DNA from: an uncultured Pseudomonadota bacterium
GTDB lineage: Bacteria; Pseudomonadota; Gammaproteobacteria; Burkholderiales; SG8-39
Direction of reading: 5' to 3'
DNA length: 64,000 nucleotides
NCBI GenBank assembly: GCA_903834835.1
Contig: CAILKO010000035.1
Coordinates: forward strand, 58,539-122,538
Shown here: piece after piece, positions 16,672-26,120 of the stretch
Position numbering within the stretch: the first letter of the stretch is position 1
How the letters are laid out: each line of letters begins with the position of its first letter
Made by a program: the position numbers and the translations under genes
Notes under the pieces: model-generated
What the model was told of the DNA's origin: nothing
What the model saw: the letters and a program-made list of their open reading frames with translations, nothing else
Database searches by the model: none

Positions 16672-17523
16672 ATGACGACAGGCACAATGGATACTCCCGG
16701 ACAGGACACTCAGAACGACACGCTGTTGATTGCCGGAAAGCGCTACCGGTCGCGTCTCCTGATCGGCACCGGGAAATACCGGGATTTCGCCGAGACGAGA
16801 GCCGCCGTGGATGCCTCGGGTGCCGAGATCGTCACGGTCGCGATCCGGCGCACCAACATCGGCCAGAATGCGAACGAGCCCAGCCTTCTGGATGCGCTGC
16901 CCCCCTCCCTCTACACCTACCTGCCGAACACCGCAGGTTGCTACAGCGCGGACGACGCGGTGCGCACGCTGCGCCTGGCCCGGGAACTGCTGGACGGGCA
17001 TGACCTCGTCAAGCTGGAAGTGCTGGGTGACGCGCACACGCTCTACCCCAACATGCCGGAGACGCTCGCGGCAGCAGCCACACTCGTGAAGGATGGCTTC
17101 CGGGTGATGGTCTACTGTTCGGATGACCCGATCCAGGCGAAGATGCTGGAAGACATGGGATGCGTCGCAATCATGCCGCTCGCCTCGCTGATCGGCTCAG
17201 GCATGGGCATCCTGAATCCTTGGAACTTGCAGCTCATCCGCGACAAGGTGAGCCTGCCTGTAATCGTCGACGCGGGTGTCGGCACGGCATCAGATGCGGC
17301 GATCGCAATGGAACTCGGTTGCGACGGCGTGCTGATGAACACGGCGGTCGCCGCGGCGCGAGACCCGGTACTGATGGCGCGCGCGATGAAGAAGGCAGTT
17401 CAGGCAGGCCGCGAGGCCTGGCTCGCGGGACGCATGCCGCGCAAACTCTACAGCGCCGCACCCTCATCGCCTGCAGCCGGCATGATCGATCCGGTCCGCA
17501 AGGTCGGCGCCCAGGACCGCTGA
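16672..17523 (+). CDS. thiG: Thiazole synthase ThiG
   Basis: 283 aa from ATG 16672, with GGAGG about 5 nt upstream. TIM-barrel enzyme that joins deoxyxylulose phosphate, dehydroglycine and ThiS-thiocarboxylate to form thiazole phosphate. Family blocks are [53 protein letters not shown] (with the Schiff-base lysine), [12 protein letters not shown], and the phosphate-binding [29 protein letters not shown]. The TGA overlaps the next ATG by one base, so thiS-thiG-trmB is one operon. Confidence 0.96.
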   Translation: MTTGTMDTPGQDTQNDTLLIAGKRYRSRLLIGTGKYRDFAETRAAVDASGAEIVTVAIRRTNIGQNANEPSLLDALPPSLYTYLPNTAGCYSADDAVRTLRLARELLDGHDLVKLEVLGDAHTLYPNMPETLAAAATLVKDGFRVMVYCSDDPIQAKMLEDMGCVAIMPLASLIGSGMGILNPWNLQLIRDKVSLPVIVDAGVGTASDAAIAMELGCDGVLMNTAVAAARDPVLMARAMKKAVQAGREAWLAGRMPRKLYSAAPSSPAAGMIDPVRKVGAQDR

Positions 17524-18224
17524 TGGGCGAAGGCCAGCCGGGCGCGGAACGCATTACCTCGGCGCCGATCCGAAGCTTCGTGCTGCGCCAGGGTCGCATG
17601 ACCCCTGCCCAGACACGCGCCTTCGATACGCTGTTCGGCCGCTACGGCATCCCCTATACCGGAACAGCGCTTGATGCCTCGGCCGCCTTCGGCCGCGCCG
17701 CGCCGCTGGTCTTCGAAATCGGCTCCGGCATGGGCGAGACCACCTTCGAGATCGCACGCGTGCATCCGGAGACGAACTACCTCGCAGCCGAAGTGCACCT
17801 TCCGGGCGTAGGCGCGCTGCTGAAGCGCGTCGAGGAGGCCGGTCTCACCAACCTGCGCGTCATCCGGCATGATGCGATGGAAGTCCTGGCGCACATGATT
17901 CCGGACAACACACTCGCCGCGCTGCATCTTTTCTTTCCGGATCCCTGGCCGAAGAAGCGTCATCACAAACGGCGCATCGTGCAGCCCGGTTTCGCGGCAC
18001 TCGCCGCGCGCAAGCTTGCCCCGGGCGGCATCCTGCATGCGGCGACCGACTGGTCCGAGTACGCAGAGTGGATGCTGGACGTGCTCCGTGCCGAACCGCT
18101 GCTGGAGAACACGGCGGCGGGATACGCGGAGCGCCCGGACGCGCGTCCGCTCACGAAGTTCGAGCGACGCGGCCTCGGACTGGGCCACCCGGTGCATGAC
18201 CTGCTGTTCCGCCGACGTGCCTGA
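17523..18224 (+). CDS. trmB: tRNA (guanine-N7-)-methyltransferase
   Basis: 233 aa from ATG 17523 (TGATG junction with thiG). SAM-binding motif is [17 protein letters not shown], followed by [13 protein letters not shown]. The signature [19 protein letters not shown] is diagnostic for TrmB. It methylates G46 in the variable loop of several tRNAs. The ending [19 protein letters not shown] is conserved. Coupling to thiG is a known order in betaproteobacteria, without an evident functional link. Confidence 0.95.
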   Translation: MGEGQPGAERITSAPIRSFVLRQGRMTPAQTRAFDTLFGRYGIPYTGTALDASAAFGRAAPLVFEIGSGMGETTFEIARVHPETNYLAAEVHLPGVGALLKRVEEAGLTNLRVIRHDAMEVLAHMIPDNTLAALHLFFPDPWPKKRHHKRRIVQPGFAALAARKLAPGGILHAATDWSEYAEWMLDVLRAEPLLENTAAGYAERPDARPLTKFERRGLGLGHPVHDLLFRRRA

Positions 18225-18350
18225 TATACCGCGGCGCGCGAGGTATCACCCCGCGCGGGATTGACGGCATAATTGCTTCGCCTGTACGGATTCAGCTCGC
18301 ACAACCCGCTCACGGGTAACCCATACCGCAACCGATTCAAGAGGACCGCC

Positions 18351-19355
18351 ATGCGCTTTGCCGACTCGCCCCGTGCCCTACGCCAGCTACCGCTAATCGC
18401 CGCGCTCGCTGCGCTCGCGTGCTCAGGCGCCGCCTCAGCGCAGACACTGGGCGGGGCCGGCGGGCCGGCAGGCGATGCCGCGAAGGTCGAGAAATGCGAT
18501 GCGCCCAAGGGCACGCTTGCCGTGGTCGAGCCGCAGGACGCGGTGCTGCAGGCACTGCTGAAAATCGGACTTCAATCCCCGGCGGGCATGATCCGGCTGA
18601 TCATCCAGCAGTCGAACTGCTTCCAGATCGTCGAACGCGGCGCCGCTTTCCAGAATCTGATGCAGGAGCGATCGCTCGCCGCGGGCGGACAACTGCAGGG
18701 CGGGCAGAACATCGGCCAGGGCCAGATGGTGGCTGCGGACTTCGTGGTCACGCCGAGCGTGGTGTTCTCGAACCCGAACGCGGGCGGCATCGGCGGCGGG
18801 CTGGCAGGCTTCGGCGGCGCGCTCGGGCTGGTCGGCGTGCTGGCCGGCGGTCTCAAGTTCAAGGAAGCCCAGACCTCGATGACCATGGCCGACACGCGCT
18901 CGGGCATCCAGGTTGCAGCGGCCGAAGGCAGCGCCCAGAAAACTGACTTCAACATCGGGGCCGCATTGTTCGGCGCGGGAGGTGGCGCGGCGCTCGGCGG
19001 ATATGCGAATACAGCGGAGGGGAAGATCGTGTCCGCCTCCTTCCTCGACAACTGGAACAAGATCGTCATCGCGATCCGCAACAATCCCTCGCTCGTTCAG
19101 GCGAAGGCGGGCCCGGCCAGCCAGGCCAACGCTGCCGCGAGCGTGAAAGCCGGCGCTGGCAGCGCCGGGGACGTGTTCGTGCCGAAGATCGCGGGCGTGA
19201 AGGCCTACCGGAGCGCCGCCGAGGGTGCGGTGGTCGCGACACTCGGACGCACGGACGAAGTGATCTACGCCGGCGAGGAACAGGACGGCTATATGAAGGT
19301 CGAGACCAGCGCAGGCACTGGCTGGGTCAAGGCCATCATGATGCGCAAGCAGTAG
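18351..19355 (+). CDS. CsgG/HfaB-like outer-membrane-associated protein with C-terminal SH3-like end
   Basis: 334 aa from ATG 18351, with GAGGA 5 nt upstream. The signal peptide ends at SAQT (ALACSGAASAQ); there is no lipobox cysteine as in true CsgG. The block IRLIIQQSNCFQIVERGAAFQNLMQERSLAAGGQLQ (about residues 80-116), then VAADFVVTPSVVF, matches the CsgG-like fold. Gly-rich membrane-like segments follow. Residues 275-334 (VKAYRSAAEGAVVATLGRTDEV to GWVKAIMM) look like a bacterial SH3 domain. No curli genes are adjacent. It is probably a periplasmic or outer membrane component of unknown partner. Confidence 0.75.
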   Translation: MRFADSPRALRQLPLIAALAALACSGAASAQTLGGAGGPAGDAAKVEKCDAPKGTLAVVEPQDAVLQALLKIGLQSPAGMIRLIIQQSNCFQIVERGAAFQNLMQERSLAAGGQLQGGQNIGQGQMVAADFVVTPSVVFSNPNAGGIGGGLAGFGGALGLVGVLAGGLKFKEAQTSMTMADTRSGIQVAAAEGSAQKTDFNIGAALFGAGGGAALGGYANTAEGKIVSASFLDNWNKIVIAIRNNPSLVQAKAGPASQANAAASVKAGAGSAGDVFVPKIAGVKAYRSAAEGAVVATLGRTDEVIYAGEEQDGYMKVETSAGTGWVKAIMMRKQ

Positions 19356-19370
19356 CGGTAAGTACCGACG

Positions 19371-19387
19371 CGGGGGCTGTGCCCCCG
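19371..19387. other. GC-rich hairpin between convergent genes
   Basis: The stem CGGGGGC (19371-19377) and GCCCCCG (19381-19387) with loop TGT lies between the 3' ends of the CsgG-like gene and hemW. It has a short stem and no T tract. It may act as a transcription barrier in both directions. Confidence 0.6.
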
Positions 19388-19397
19388 GGGTGCTGCC

Positions 19398-20606
19398 TCA
19401 AGCACGACGCGGCGGCAGGAAGAGTTCCAGCAGATCGTTCAGAAAGCGCCCGCCAAGTTCAGTGGGTCTGATGCGGACTGCGCTGCGCTCGATCAGACCG
19501 CGCGCTTCAGCGCGCTTGAGCGCCGCTTCGGCGACAGCCAGCGCGAGCCCGGTACGCGCCTGGAACAGACCCGGATCAAAGCCCTCCACGAGTCTCAGCG
19601 CATTCAACATGAATTCGAAGGGCAACTCACGCGGCGTAATTGCGGTTTCCTCCGTAATCGATGCACCGGTCGCGGCCCGTTCCATGTACTCGCGCGGCTG
19701 TCTGGCGCGCGCGTGGCGCGTGACACGGTCCGGAAAGCTGATCTTGCCGTGTGCGCCGGCCCCGATGCCGAGGTAGTCACCGAATTCCCAGTAGTTGACA
19801 TTGTGGCGCGAGCGCCGCCCTGCGCGTGCAAAGGCGGACGTCTCATAGTGCTCGTAACCGGCTTGCACGAGGACCTGTTCGACCTCGACCTGCATGTCGG
19901 CACATACGTCGTGCGGCGGCAGCTCGGGGCGCCTGCGGAAAAACACCGTGTTCGGTTCGATGCTCAACTGGTACGCCGACACGTGGCTGGCACCGAGGCC
20001 TGCCGCGATGCTCATCTCCTCGCGCGCCTGCGCGAGAGACTGCCCGGGGAGTCCATACATGAGATCGATGTTCACGTTGTCGAAATGCGAGAGCGCAGCG
20101 TCGATCGCGCGACGCGCCTCGGCGGCATCGTGAATCCGCCCGAGTTTTTCGAGCAACGCATCATTCAGGCTCTGCACGCCTATGGACAGGCGGTTCACAC
20201 CCGCATCGCGATAGCCGCGAAACCGCGCCGCCTCGACGGTCCCCGGGTTCGCCTCCATCGTGATCTCTGCCTCGGGATCTAGCACGACGCGGGCACGTAT
20301 CTCCGAGAGCAGCCGGTCAATCGATTGCGGCGAAAACAGGCTGGGTGTGCCGCCGCCTATGAAGAGGCTTGTCACCGGCCGCCCCCAGACTGCGGGCAGG
20401 AGCCCCTCCAGATCACGTACCAGCGCATCTACATACTCCAGCTCGGGCAGGCCGCTCCCGGCCCGCGCCTCGTGCGAGTTGAAATCGCAGTACGGGCACT
20501 TGCGAACGCACCAGGGAATATGCACGTAGAGCGCGAGCGGCGGCAGCGCGCGAAAGCGCGGCTGCCAGGGCGTCTCCAGCACCACCGCCTGGCCGCCTGC
20601 GCTCAC
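19398..20606 (-). CDS. hemW: HemW, heme chaperone (radical SAM, coproporphyrinogen oxidase-like)
   Basis: 402 aa from GTG 20606, three bases after the rdgB stop; an open upstream frame is rdgB shadow. The radical SAM cluster is CVRKCPYCDFNSHE (Cys-x3-Cys-x2-Cys). SLFIGGGTPSLF, EANPG and VNRLSIGVQSLND are typical of the HemN/HemW group. The C-terminal HemN domain spans about 290-380. HemW lacks the substrate site of HemN and delivers heme to proteins. The gene order rph-rdgB-hemW is common in beta- and gammaproteobacteria. Confidence 0.93.
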   Translation of the reverse strand: MSAGGQAVVLETPWQPRFRALPPLALYVHIPWCVRKCPYCDFNSHEARAGSGLPELEYVDALVRDLEGLLPAVWGRPVTSLFIGGGTPSLFSPQSIDRLLSEIRARVVLDPEAEITMEANPGTVEAARFRGYRDAGVNRLSIGVQSLNDALLEKLGRIHDAAEARRAIDAALSHFDNVNIDLMYGLPGQSLAQAREEMSIAAGLGASHVSAYQLSIEPNTVFFRRRPELPPHDVCADMQVEVEQVLVQAGYEHYETSAFARAGRRSRHNVNYWEFGDYLGIGAGAHGKISFPDRVTRHARARQPREYMERAATGASITEETAITPRELPFEFMLNALRLVEGFDPGLFQARTGLALAVAEAALKRAEARGLIERSAVRIRPTELGGRFLNDLLELFLPPRRA

Positions 20607-20608
20607 GC

Positions 20609-21211
20609 TCAGACTTCGGCGCGCAGACGCGCGATAAGTACCTGCAGCGCTCGTCCGCGATGGCTCAGGCGGTTCTTCTCCTCCGCGTCCAGTTCTGCGG
20701 CGGTACAGTCGCGCCCGGTCACGCGGAACAGCGGGTCGTAGCCGAAGCCGCCTCCGCCCGCCGCCTCGCGGGCGATTTCCCCGTGCCAGCTCGCCTCCGC
20801 GATCAGCGGTTCCGGATCTCGCGGGTGACGTACCAGCAGCATCACGCAATGGTAGTGGGCACGCCGGTCGTCGATCGCACGCATCGCCACGGCAAGCCGG
20901 TTGTTGTTCGCGCGGTCGCGCATCTCCCGATCGCCGTCGCGGCCCGCGTAGTAGGCCGAATGCACGCCGGGCTCGCCGCCGAGCGCCGGCACGCACAGGC
21001 CCGAGTCGTCCGCGAGCGCGGGCAGACCCGACCGAGCGCTCGCATGGCGCGCCTTGACGAGCGCGTTTTCGATAAAAGTCTCGTGCGGTTCCTCGGCTTC
21101 GGCGATGCCGAGTTCCGCCTGCGTCAGTACTTCAATGCCGAGCGGCTCCAGCAGCGAGCGTATCTCGCGCAGCTTCCCTGGATTGCCTGTGGCGAGTACG
21201 AGCTTCTTCAC
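20609..21211 (-). CDS. rdgB: dITP/XTP pyrophosphatase RdgB
   Basis: 200 aa from GTG 21211. The house-cleaning NTPase signature is LVLATGNPGKLREIRSLL at the N-terminus, then TFIENALVKARHAS, LPALADDSGLCVPALGGEPGVHSAYYAG and GGFGYDPLF. It hydrolyses dITP, XTP and ITP to the monophosphate, which keeps deaminated purines out of DNA. It lies 13 bp downstream of rph and just upstream of hemW, on the minus strand. Confidence 0.95.
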   Translation of the reverse strand: MKKLVLATGNPGKLREIRSLLEPLGIEVLTQAELGIAEAEEPHETFIENALVKARHASARSGLPALADDSGLCVPALGGEPGVHSAYYAGRDGDREMRDRANNNRLAVAMRAIDDRRAHYHCVMLLVRHPRDPEPLIAEASWHGEIAREAAGGGGFGYDPLFRVTGRDCTAAELDAEEKNRLSHRGRALQVLIARLRAEV

Positions 21212-21224
21212 CGCAGAAAGTGTC

Positions 21225-21953
21225 CTAGGCGCGCGGCAGTTCAAGCGCAGCTCGCTGCGCAGCCACGAGTTCGCCGATGCCTTTCCCGGCGAGCGCGAGC
21301 AACAGATCGACCTGGGTCCGGGCAAACGGCTCGCCTTCCGCGGTGCCCTGAAGTTCTACGAAGCCCCCGGAGCCTGTCATGACCACGTTCATGTCCGTGT
21401 CGCAGGAAGAATCCTCCGGATAGTCGAGATCAAGCACCGGCACACCCTGGTAGATTCCCACTGACACTGCCGCAACGTGATCGCGTACCGGGTCCGCCGC
21501 GAGCATGCCCTTCGCGTGCATCCAGGCGATTGCATCGCGCACTGCGACAAAGGCGCCGGTGATGGCGGCCGTCCGGGTCCCGCCGTCGGCTTGCAGCACA
21601 TCACAGTCGATCTGGATCGTGCGCTCCCCAAGTACCTCGAGATTCACCACGGCGCGCAACGCGCGACCGATCAGTCGCTGAATTTCCTGGGTGCGCCCCG
21701 ATTGCTTGCCGCGTGCGGCCTCGCGGTCCGAGCGAGTATGCGTGGACCGCGGCAGCATCCCGTACTCGGCCGTAAGCCAGCCGCGGCCCTTGCCCTTCAG
21801 AAATCCGGGCACTGAATCGAGAACGCTGGCGGTGCAAAGCACACGCGTGTCGCCGAAGGAAACAAGGACCGAACCTTCGGCATGGCGCGTATACCCGCGC
21901 TCGATGGTTACCGGACGCATCTCGTCGGGTCGTCTGTTGCTGGGTCGGGTCAT
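21225..21953 (-). CDS. rph: Ribonuclease PH
   Basis: 242 aa, normal length. Phosphorolytic 3'-5' exoribonuclease that trims tRNA 3' ends. Motifs: [70 protein letters not shown], and [17 protein letters not shown]. The phosphate-binding and catalytic Asp positions of the family are kept. It is first in rph-rdgB-hemW and divergent from yicC over a 135-bp region that must hold both promoters. Confidence 0.96.
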   Translation of the reverse strand: MTRPSNRRPDEMRPVTIERGYTRHAEGSVLVSFGDTRVLCTASVLDSVPGFLKGKGRGWLTAEYGMLPRSTHTRSDREAARGKQSGRTQEIQRLIGRALRAVVNLEVLGERTIQIDCDVLQADGGTRTAAITGAFVAVRDAIAWMHAKGMLAADPVRDHVAAVSVGIYQGVPVLDLDYPEDSSCDTDMNVVMTGSGGFVELQGTAEGEPFARTQVDLLLALAGKGIGELVAAQRAALELPRA

Positions 21954-22088
21954 GGGCGTTCCGGAATTCCTGAGGTGTCTGGGATGCAGCGGCTCTGCAG
22001 CGGCCGTGCCGGTTGGCGAGTCGTGATATCTCTTCTATGATACCGCTCCCCGATCAACACGCCGCTCGCGCGAGGGCGACCCCCTATC

Positions 22089-22955
22089 TTGATACAGAGC
22101 ATGACCGGCTATGCCGTTGCCGTCTCGCCTTCACCGCGCGGCGAACTCGGCCTTGAGCTGCGCTCCGTCAATTCGCGTTTCCTCGACATGCAGTTCCGGG
22201 TGACCGAGGAATTGCGCTCGCTGGAGAGCTTGCTGCGCGAACGGATCAGCGCGCGAATCGGGCGCGGCAAGGTCGATTGCCGACTGTTTCTGTCCGGCGG
22301 CGGTTCCGGCGCTGCCCGCCAGAAGACCGATCCAGACGCTCTGGGCAACCTGCTCCGGCTGGCCGACGAGGCAAAGCATCTGTTCCCCGATGCCGCGCCA
22401 CTCAGCCTTGGCGAAGTGCTGCGCTGGCCGGGCGTGATTGCGGACTCACCCGTGAACGATGACGCGCTGCGCGCAAGCGTGGACGCGCTCTGCGCCCGCG
22501 CGCTTTCCGAACTCGTCTCGGCACGCAGCCGCGAAGGCGAGCGCCTGCAGTCCATCATCCTCGCCCGCGTCACCGACATGCGCCGGCGGGTCGCAGAGGT
22601 GGCGCCCCTCGTGCCCCAGGCGATCGCAGCCTATCGGGAAAAGCTCGCCCAACGTCTGCGCGAGGCGATCGGCTCGGCCGACGACGAGCGGATACGCACC
22701 GAGATTGCGGTGTTCGGCATGAAGGTGGACGTGGACGAGGAACTTTCGCGACTCTGCGCGCATCTGGACGAGGTCGAACGGGTGCTTGCCGCAGGCGGAG
22801 CGGTCGGAAAACGGCTGGATTTCCTTGCCCAGGAACTTAACCGCGAAGCGAATACCCTGGCATCAAAGGCGGCGACACAGAAAGTGGCGGATTGCGGACT
22901 CGAACTGAAACTCCTCGTCGAGCAGGTCCGCGAACAGGTGCAGAACATCGAATGA
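22089..22955 (+). CDS. yicC: YicC family endoribonuclease
   Basis: 288 aa. The start is TTG 22089 (TTG ATA CAG AGC ATG), giving the family N-terminus MIQSMTGYA; ATG at 22101 would cut off the conserved first residues. N-terminal YicC domain: ELRSVNSRFLDMQFR. C-terminal DUF1732: AVGKRLDFLAQELNREANTLASKAA and LKLLVEQVREQVQNIE. E. coli YicC is an RNase involved in small-RNA turnover. It precedes gmk, the normal order in betaproteobacteria. Confidence 0.93.
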   Translation: MIQSMTGYAVAVSPSPRGELGLELRSVNSRFLDMQFRVTEELRSLESLLRERISARIGRGKVDCRLFLSGGGSGAARQKTDPDALGNLLRLADEAKHLFPDAAPLSLGEVLRWPGVIADSPVNDDALRASVDALCARALSELVSARSREGERLQSIILARVTDMRRRVAEVAPLVPQAIAAYREKLAQRLREAIGSADDERIRTEIAVFGMKVDVDEELSRLCAHLDEVERVLAAGGAVGKRLDFLAQELNREANTLASKAATQKVADCGLELKLLVEQVREQVQNIE

Positions 22956-23013
22956 ATCGTTTGAACGGACCTGCCACCGTGCGCAGCGCTGTGCAACTCA
23001 CAGGACCCGCATC

Positions 23014-23619
23014 ATGAGCAAGGGCCTGCTGTTCGTCGTGACCGCCCCGTCGGGCGCGGGCAAGAGTTCGCTGATCAAGGCGCTGCTGCAGGCCGACTCA
23101 AGCCTGCATGTGTCGGTGTCCTACACCACGCGCGCGCCTCGCCCGGGCGAGCAGGACGGCCGGGAATACCACTTCACGAATGAGGCCGAATTTCTCGCGA
23201 TGCGCTCGCGTGGCGAGTTCCTCGAGTGTGCTGAAGTGCACGGCAATCGCTACGGCACCGCGGCGCGCGTGATCGCCGATGCGCTCGCGCACGGAGTCGA
23301 TCTGCTGCTCGAGATCGACTGGCAAGGGGCGAACCAGGTGAGGACCCTGCACCCGGATTGCGTGCGCATTTTTATCCTTCCGCCGTCGCTGGAGGAACTC
23401 GAGCGGCGCCTGCGCGCCCGCGCCCAGGATTCGGAGGAATCGATCCGACGCCGCATGGCGAATGCGGCGGAGGAACTCTCGCACGCGAAGGAGTTCGATT
23501 ACGCTATAATTAACAAAGACTTCGAAACCGCAAGCGCTGATCTTCAGGCCGTCATCCGGGCCTCGCGCCTGAGTCTTCCGGTGCAGCTCGTACGTAACCC
23601 CCAACTCTTCCAGGACTGA
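23014..23619 (+). CDS. gmk: Guanylate kinase
   Basis: 201 aa. P-loop [18 protein letters not shown] (residues 8-25), substrate site [21 protein letters not shown], and [12 protein letters not shown]. It phosphorylates GMP and dGMP to diphosphates in the cytosol. Two bases separate its stop from rpoZ, and spoT follows, which groups GTP supply with ppGpp metabolism. Confidence 0.97.
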   Translation: MSKGLLFVVTAPSGAGKSSLIKALLQADSSLHVSVSYTTRAPRPGEQDGREYHFTNEAEFLAMRSRGEFLECAEVHGNRYGTAARVIADALAHGVDLLLEIDWQGANQVRTLHPDCVRIFILPPSLEELERRLRARAQDSEESIRRRMANAAEELSHAKEFDYAIINKDFETASADLQAVIRASRLSLPVQLVRNPQLFQD

Positions 23620-23621
23620 CC

Positions 23622-23852
23622 ATGGCACGCATCACTGTTGACGACTGCCTCAAGCGCATTCCGAACCGTTTCGAGCTCACCCTTGCCGCGACCTACCGAG
23701 CCCGCCAGCTAAGTTCCGGCGCCTCGCCTGCGGTCGAGGCGAACCGCGACAAGCCGACCGTGATCGCATTGCGCGAGATCGCGACCGGCAAGGTCGGCAC
23801 CGAAGTACTGAAGCGCAATCCCGGAATAGTCAGCGCGCCGCCCGCGCTCTGA
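23622..23852 (+). CDS. rpoZ: RNA polymerase omega subunit
   Basis: 76 aa: [30 protein letters not shown], then the conserved [20 protein letters not shown]. Omega helps to assemble RNA polymerase and forms part of a ppGpp site. It is cotranscribed with gmk, and spoT follows after 121 bases. Confidence 0.96.
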   Translation: MARITVDDCLKRIPNRFELTLAATYRARQLSSGASPAVEANRDKPTVIALREIATGKVGTEVLKRNPGIVSAPPAL

Positions 23853-23973
23853 CCCCCACGCCCCCGCAGTTCACAGGGGCTATCCTCCCCGACTAGCAAC
23901 GCTGCCGGGCGCAATGCACGGCAGGATGGAAAAGCGCTTCTCAGCGCCGGCTTGATTCGGGTACCCTCGAAGC

Positions 23974-26097
23974 ATGGATGTCGCCCATGCGCTGGATCCC
24001 AGCCATTTCCCGTACCTCAAACCCGCGGAGTTCAGCCGCCTCGCGGAGGCCTACCGCTACTCCGAAGCCGCGCACCTTGGGCAGGTGCGCCAGTCCGGCG
24101 AAGCCTACATATCTCACCCGCTCGCGGTAACCGAGATTCTCGGCGGCTGGCACCTCGACAGCCAGGCGCTCACTGCGGCTCTGCTTCACGACGTGCTCGA
24201 GGATGCCGCGATAAGCAAGGAGGAAATGGCGCAGAGCTTCGGGCGCCAGGTCGCGGAGCTCGTCGACGGTGTGTCCAAACTCGACAAGATCGAGTTCCAG
24301 TCGGCCGAGCACGCTCAGGCCGAGAACTTCCGCAAGATGCTGCTTGCAATGGCGCGCGACGTGCGCGTCATCCTGATCAAGCTGGCCGACCGCCTGCACA
24401 ACATGCGAACGCTTGGCGCAGTTCCACCCGCCAAGCGCCGACGCATCGCGCGCGAGACCATGGAGATCTACGCGCCGATCGCCAACCGGCTCGGGCTGAA
24501 TGCAGTATTCCACGAGCTGCAGGAGCTCGCCTTCGAGAACCTTCATCCGATGCGCTTCCGCGTGCTCGCCCTCGCCACGCAGTCCGCACGCGGCAACCGG
24601 CGCGAGGCGGTGGGTCGCACCGCGGCGGCGATCCGCAATCGCATCGCCGAATACGGACTCGATGCCACGGTGATCGGGCGCGAGAAACACGTCTACTCGA
24701 CCTACAAGAAAATGGTCGAGAAGCATCTTTCGTTTTCCGAGGTGCACGACATTCACGGCTTTCGCGTGCTCGTGAAGGATCAGCCCGCGTGCTATCTGGC
24801 GCTCGGTGCGCTGCACTCCCTCTACAAACCGATACCGGGAAAGTTCAAGGACTACATCGCGATCCCGAAGGCGAACGGCTACCAGTCGTTGCACACGGCG
24901 CTGATCGGACCCTACGGCGGGCCGGTCGAGGTGCAGATTCGGACCGAGAAAATGCACCGCGTCGCCGAATCCGGCGTCGCCTCCCACTGGATGTACAAGG
25001 AGGAGGGGAGTCCGCTGTCGGACGTGCAGAAGGAGACCCATCGCTGGCTGCAGTCGCTTCTGGATCTGCAAAGTCAGTCAGGCGATTCACACGAGTTCCT
25101 CGAGCACGTGAAGGTGGATCTGTTCCCTGACGAGGTCTATGTCTTTACGCCGAAGGGCAGGATCATTTCCCTGCCACGCGGTGCGACGGTGGTGGATTTC
25201 GCGTACTTCGTACATACCGACGTGGGAAATTCCTGCGTGGCAGGCAAGGTAAACGGCGAGCTGATGCCGCTACGCACCGAACTGCGCAACGGTGACCGCG
25301 TGGAGATCATCACCGCGAGTCATTCAAGGCCCAATCCGGCCTGGCTGCAGTATGTGCGCACCGGCAAGGCACGGGCCAACATCCGGCATTTCCTGAAGAC
25401 CATGCAGTACGAGGAGTCCGCGCAGCTCGGGCTGCGACTGCTCGATCAGGCTCTGAAGACTCTGGGCAGCGCGGTCACGGCGATCGACGACGCGAGCTGG
25501 GAGCGCACGGTGCGCGACAGTGTTGCCCGCTCGCGCCAGGAACTGCTCGCCGACCTGGGCCTGGGAAAGCAGCTGCCCGCGGTAATTGCGAGACGCCTTT
25601 TGCGCCACACGGAAGGCGGCCGCGACGAGGCGCGCGTCCCCGCGAAAGGGAGCAGCGTCCTGATCCGCGGGACGGAAGGCGTCGCGGTGCAACTGGCCTC
25701 CTGCTGCCGCCCGATCCCGGGCGATCGCATCGTCGGATCGATCAAGAAGGGCCAGGGGCTCGTCGTGCACGCCGACGACTGTCGAGCCGTGAAACGTTCA
25801 CGCAAGAACGAGCCGGACCAATGGGTCGATGTGGAATGGGATCCCGCCACGACCAAGCTGTTCCCGGCAGCCCTGAAACTGATGGTCACAAACCAGCGCG
25901 GTGCGCTCGCTCGGGTCGCCGCGGAGATCGGCGAGGCCGGTTCCAACATCGATTCTGTAAGTATGGATGACGACCGCGCGGTCTACACGACCATGCACTT
26001 TGTGGTGGAGGTCGCCAATCGACGCCACCTTGCACGGGTCATCCGCTCGCTTCGACGGGTATCCGACGTGAAGCGTATCGTGCGCGTCAAGGACTAG
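23974..26097 (+). CDS. spoT: Bifunctional (p)ppGpp synthetase/hydrolase SpoT
   Basis: 707 aa. The N-terminal HD hydrolase domain shows LLHDVLEDAAI (His72, Asp73) and LADRLHNMRTL. The synthetase domain has KFKDYIAIPKANGYQSLHTALIGPYG near residue 290-315. The TGS domain follows (VYVFTPKGRIISLPRGATVVDFAYFVHTDVG, about 388-418). The ACT domain is C-terminal (RGALARVAAEIGEAGSNIDSV). It controls stringent response alarmone levels. Both catalytic sites look intact. No clear Shine-Dalgarno precedes the ATG. Confidence 0.96.
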   Translation: MDVAHALDPSHFPYLKPAEFSRLAEAYRYSEAAHLGQVRQSGEAYISHPLAVTEILGGWHLDSQALTAALLHDVLEDAAISKEEMAQSFGRQVAELVDGVSKLDKIEFQSAEHAQAENFRKMLLAMARDVRVILIKLADRLHNMRTLGAVPPAKRRRIARETMEIYAPIANRLGLNAVFHELQELAFENLHPMRFRVLALATQSARGNRREAVGRTAAAIRNRIAEYGLDATVIGREKHVYSTYKKMVEKHLSFSEVHDIHGFRVLVKDQPACYLALGALHSLYKPIPGKFKDYIAIPKANGYQSLHTALIGPYGGPVEVQIRTEKMHRVAESGVASHWMYKEEGSPLSDVQKETHRWLQSLLDLQSQSGDSHEFLEHVKVDLFPDEVYVFTPKGRIISLPRGATVVDFAYFVHTDVGNSCVAGKVNGELMPLRTELRNGDRVEIITASHSRPNPAWLQYVRTGKARANIRHFLKTMQYEESAQLGLRLLDQALKTLGSAVTAIDDASWERTVRDSVARSRQELLADLGLGKQLPAVIARRLLRHTEGGRDEARVPAKGSSVLIRGTEGVAVQLASCCRPIPGDRIVGSIKKGQGLVVHADDCRAVKRSRKNEPDQWVDVEWDPATTKLFPAALKLMVTNQRGALARVAAEIGEAGSNIDSVSMDDDRAVYTTMHFVVEVANRRHLARVIRSLRRVSDVKRIVRVKD

Positions 26098-26120
26098 CCA
26101 CTGGCGCCTGCGCAATTCCT

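Noticed and set aside
23505..23510. Perfect TATAAT inside gmk
   Set aside because: It arises from the codons of FDYAIIN. No -35 box is found at 17 bases, so an internal rpoZ promoter is not supported.
23902..23924. Weak hairpin before spoT
   Set aside because: A 6-bp stem with an 11-base loop and no T run. It is too weak to call as a terminator.
23941..25130. Two long ORFs on either strand over spoT
   Set aside because: Both overlap the intact spoT gene, which has clear domains. They are frame shadows.
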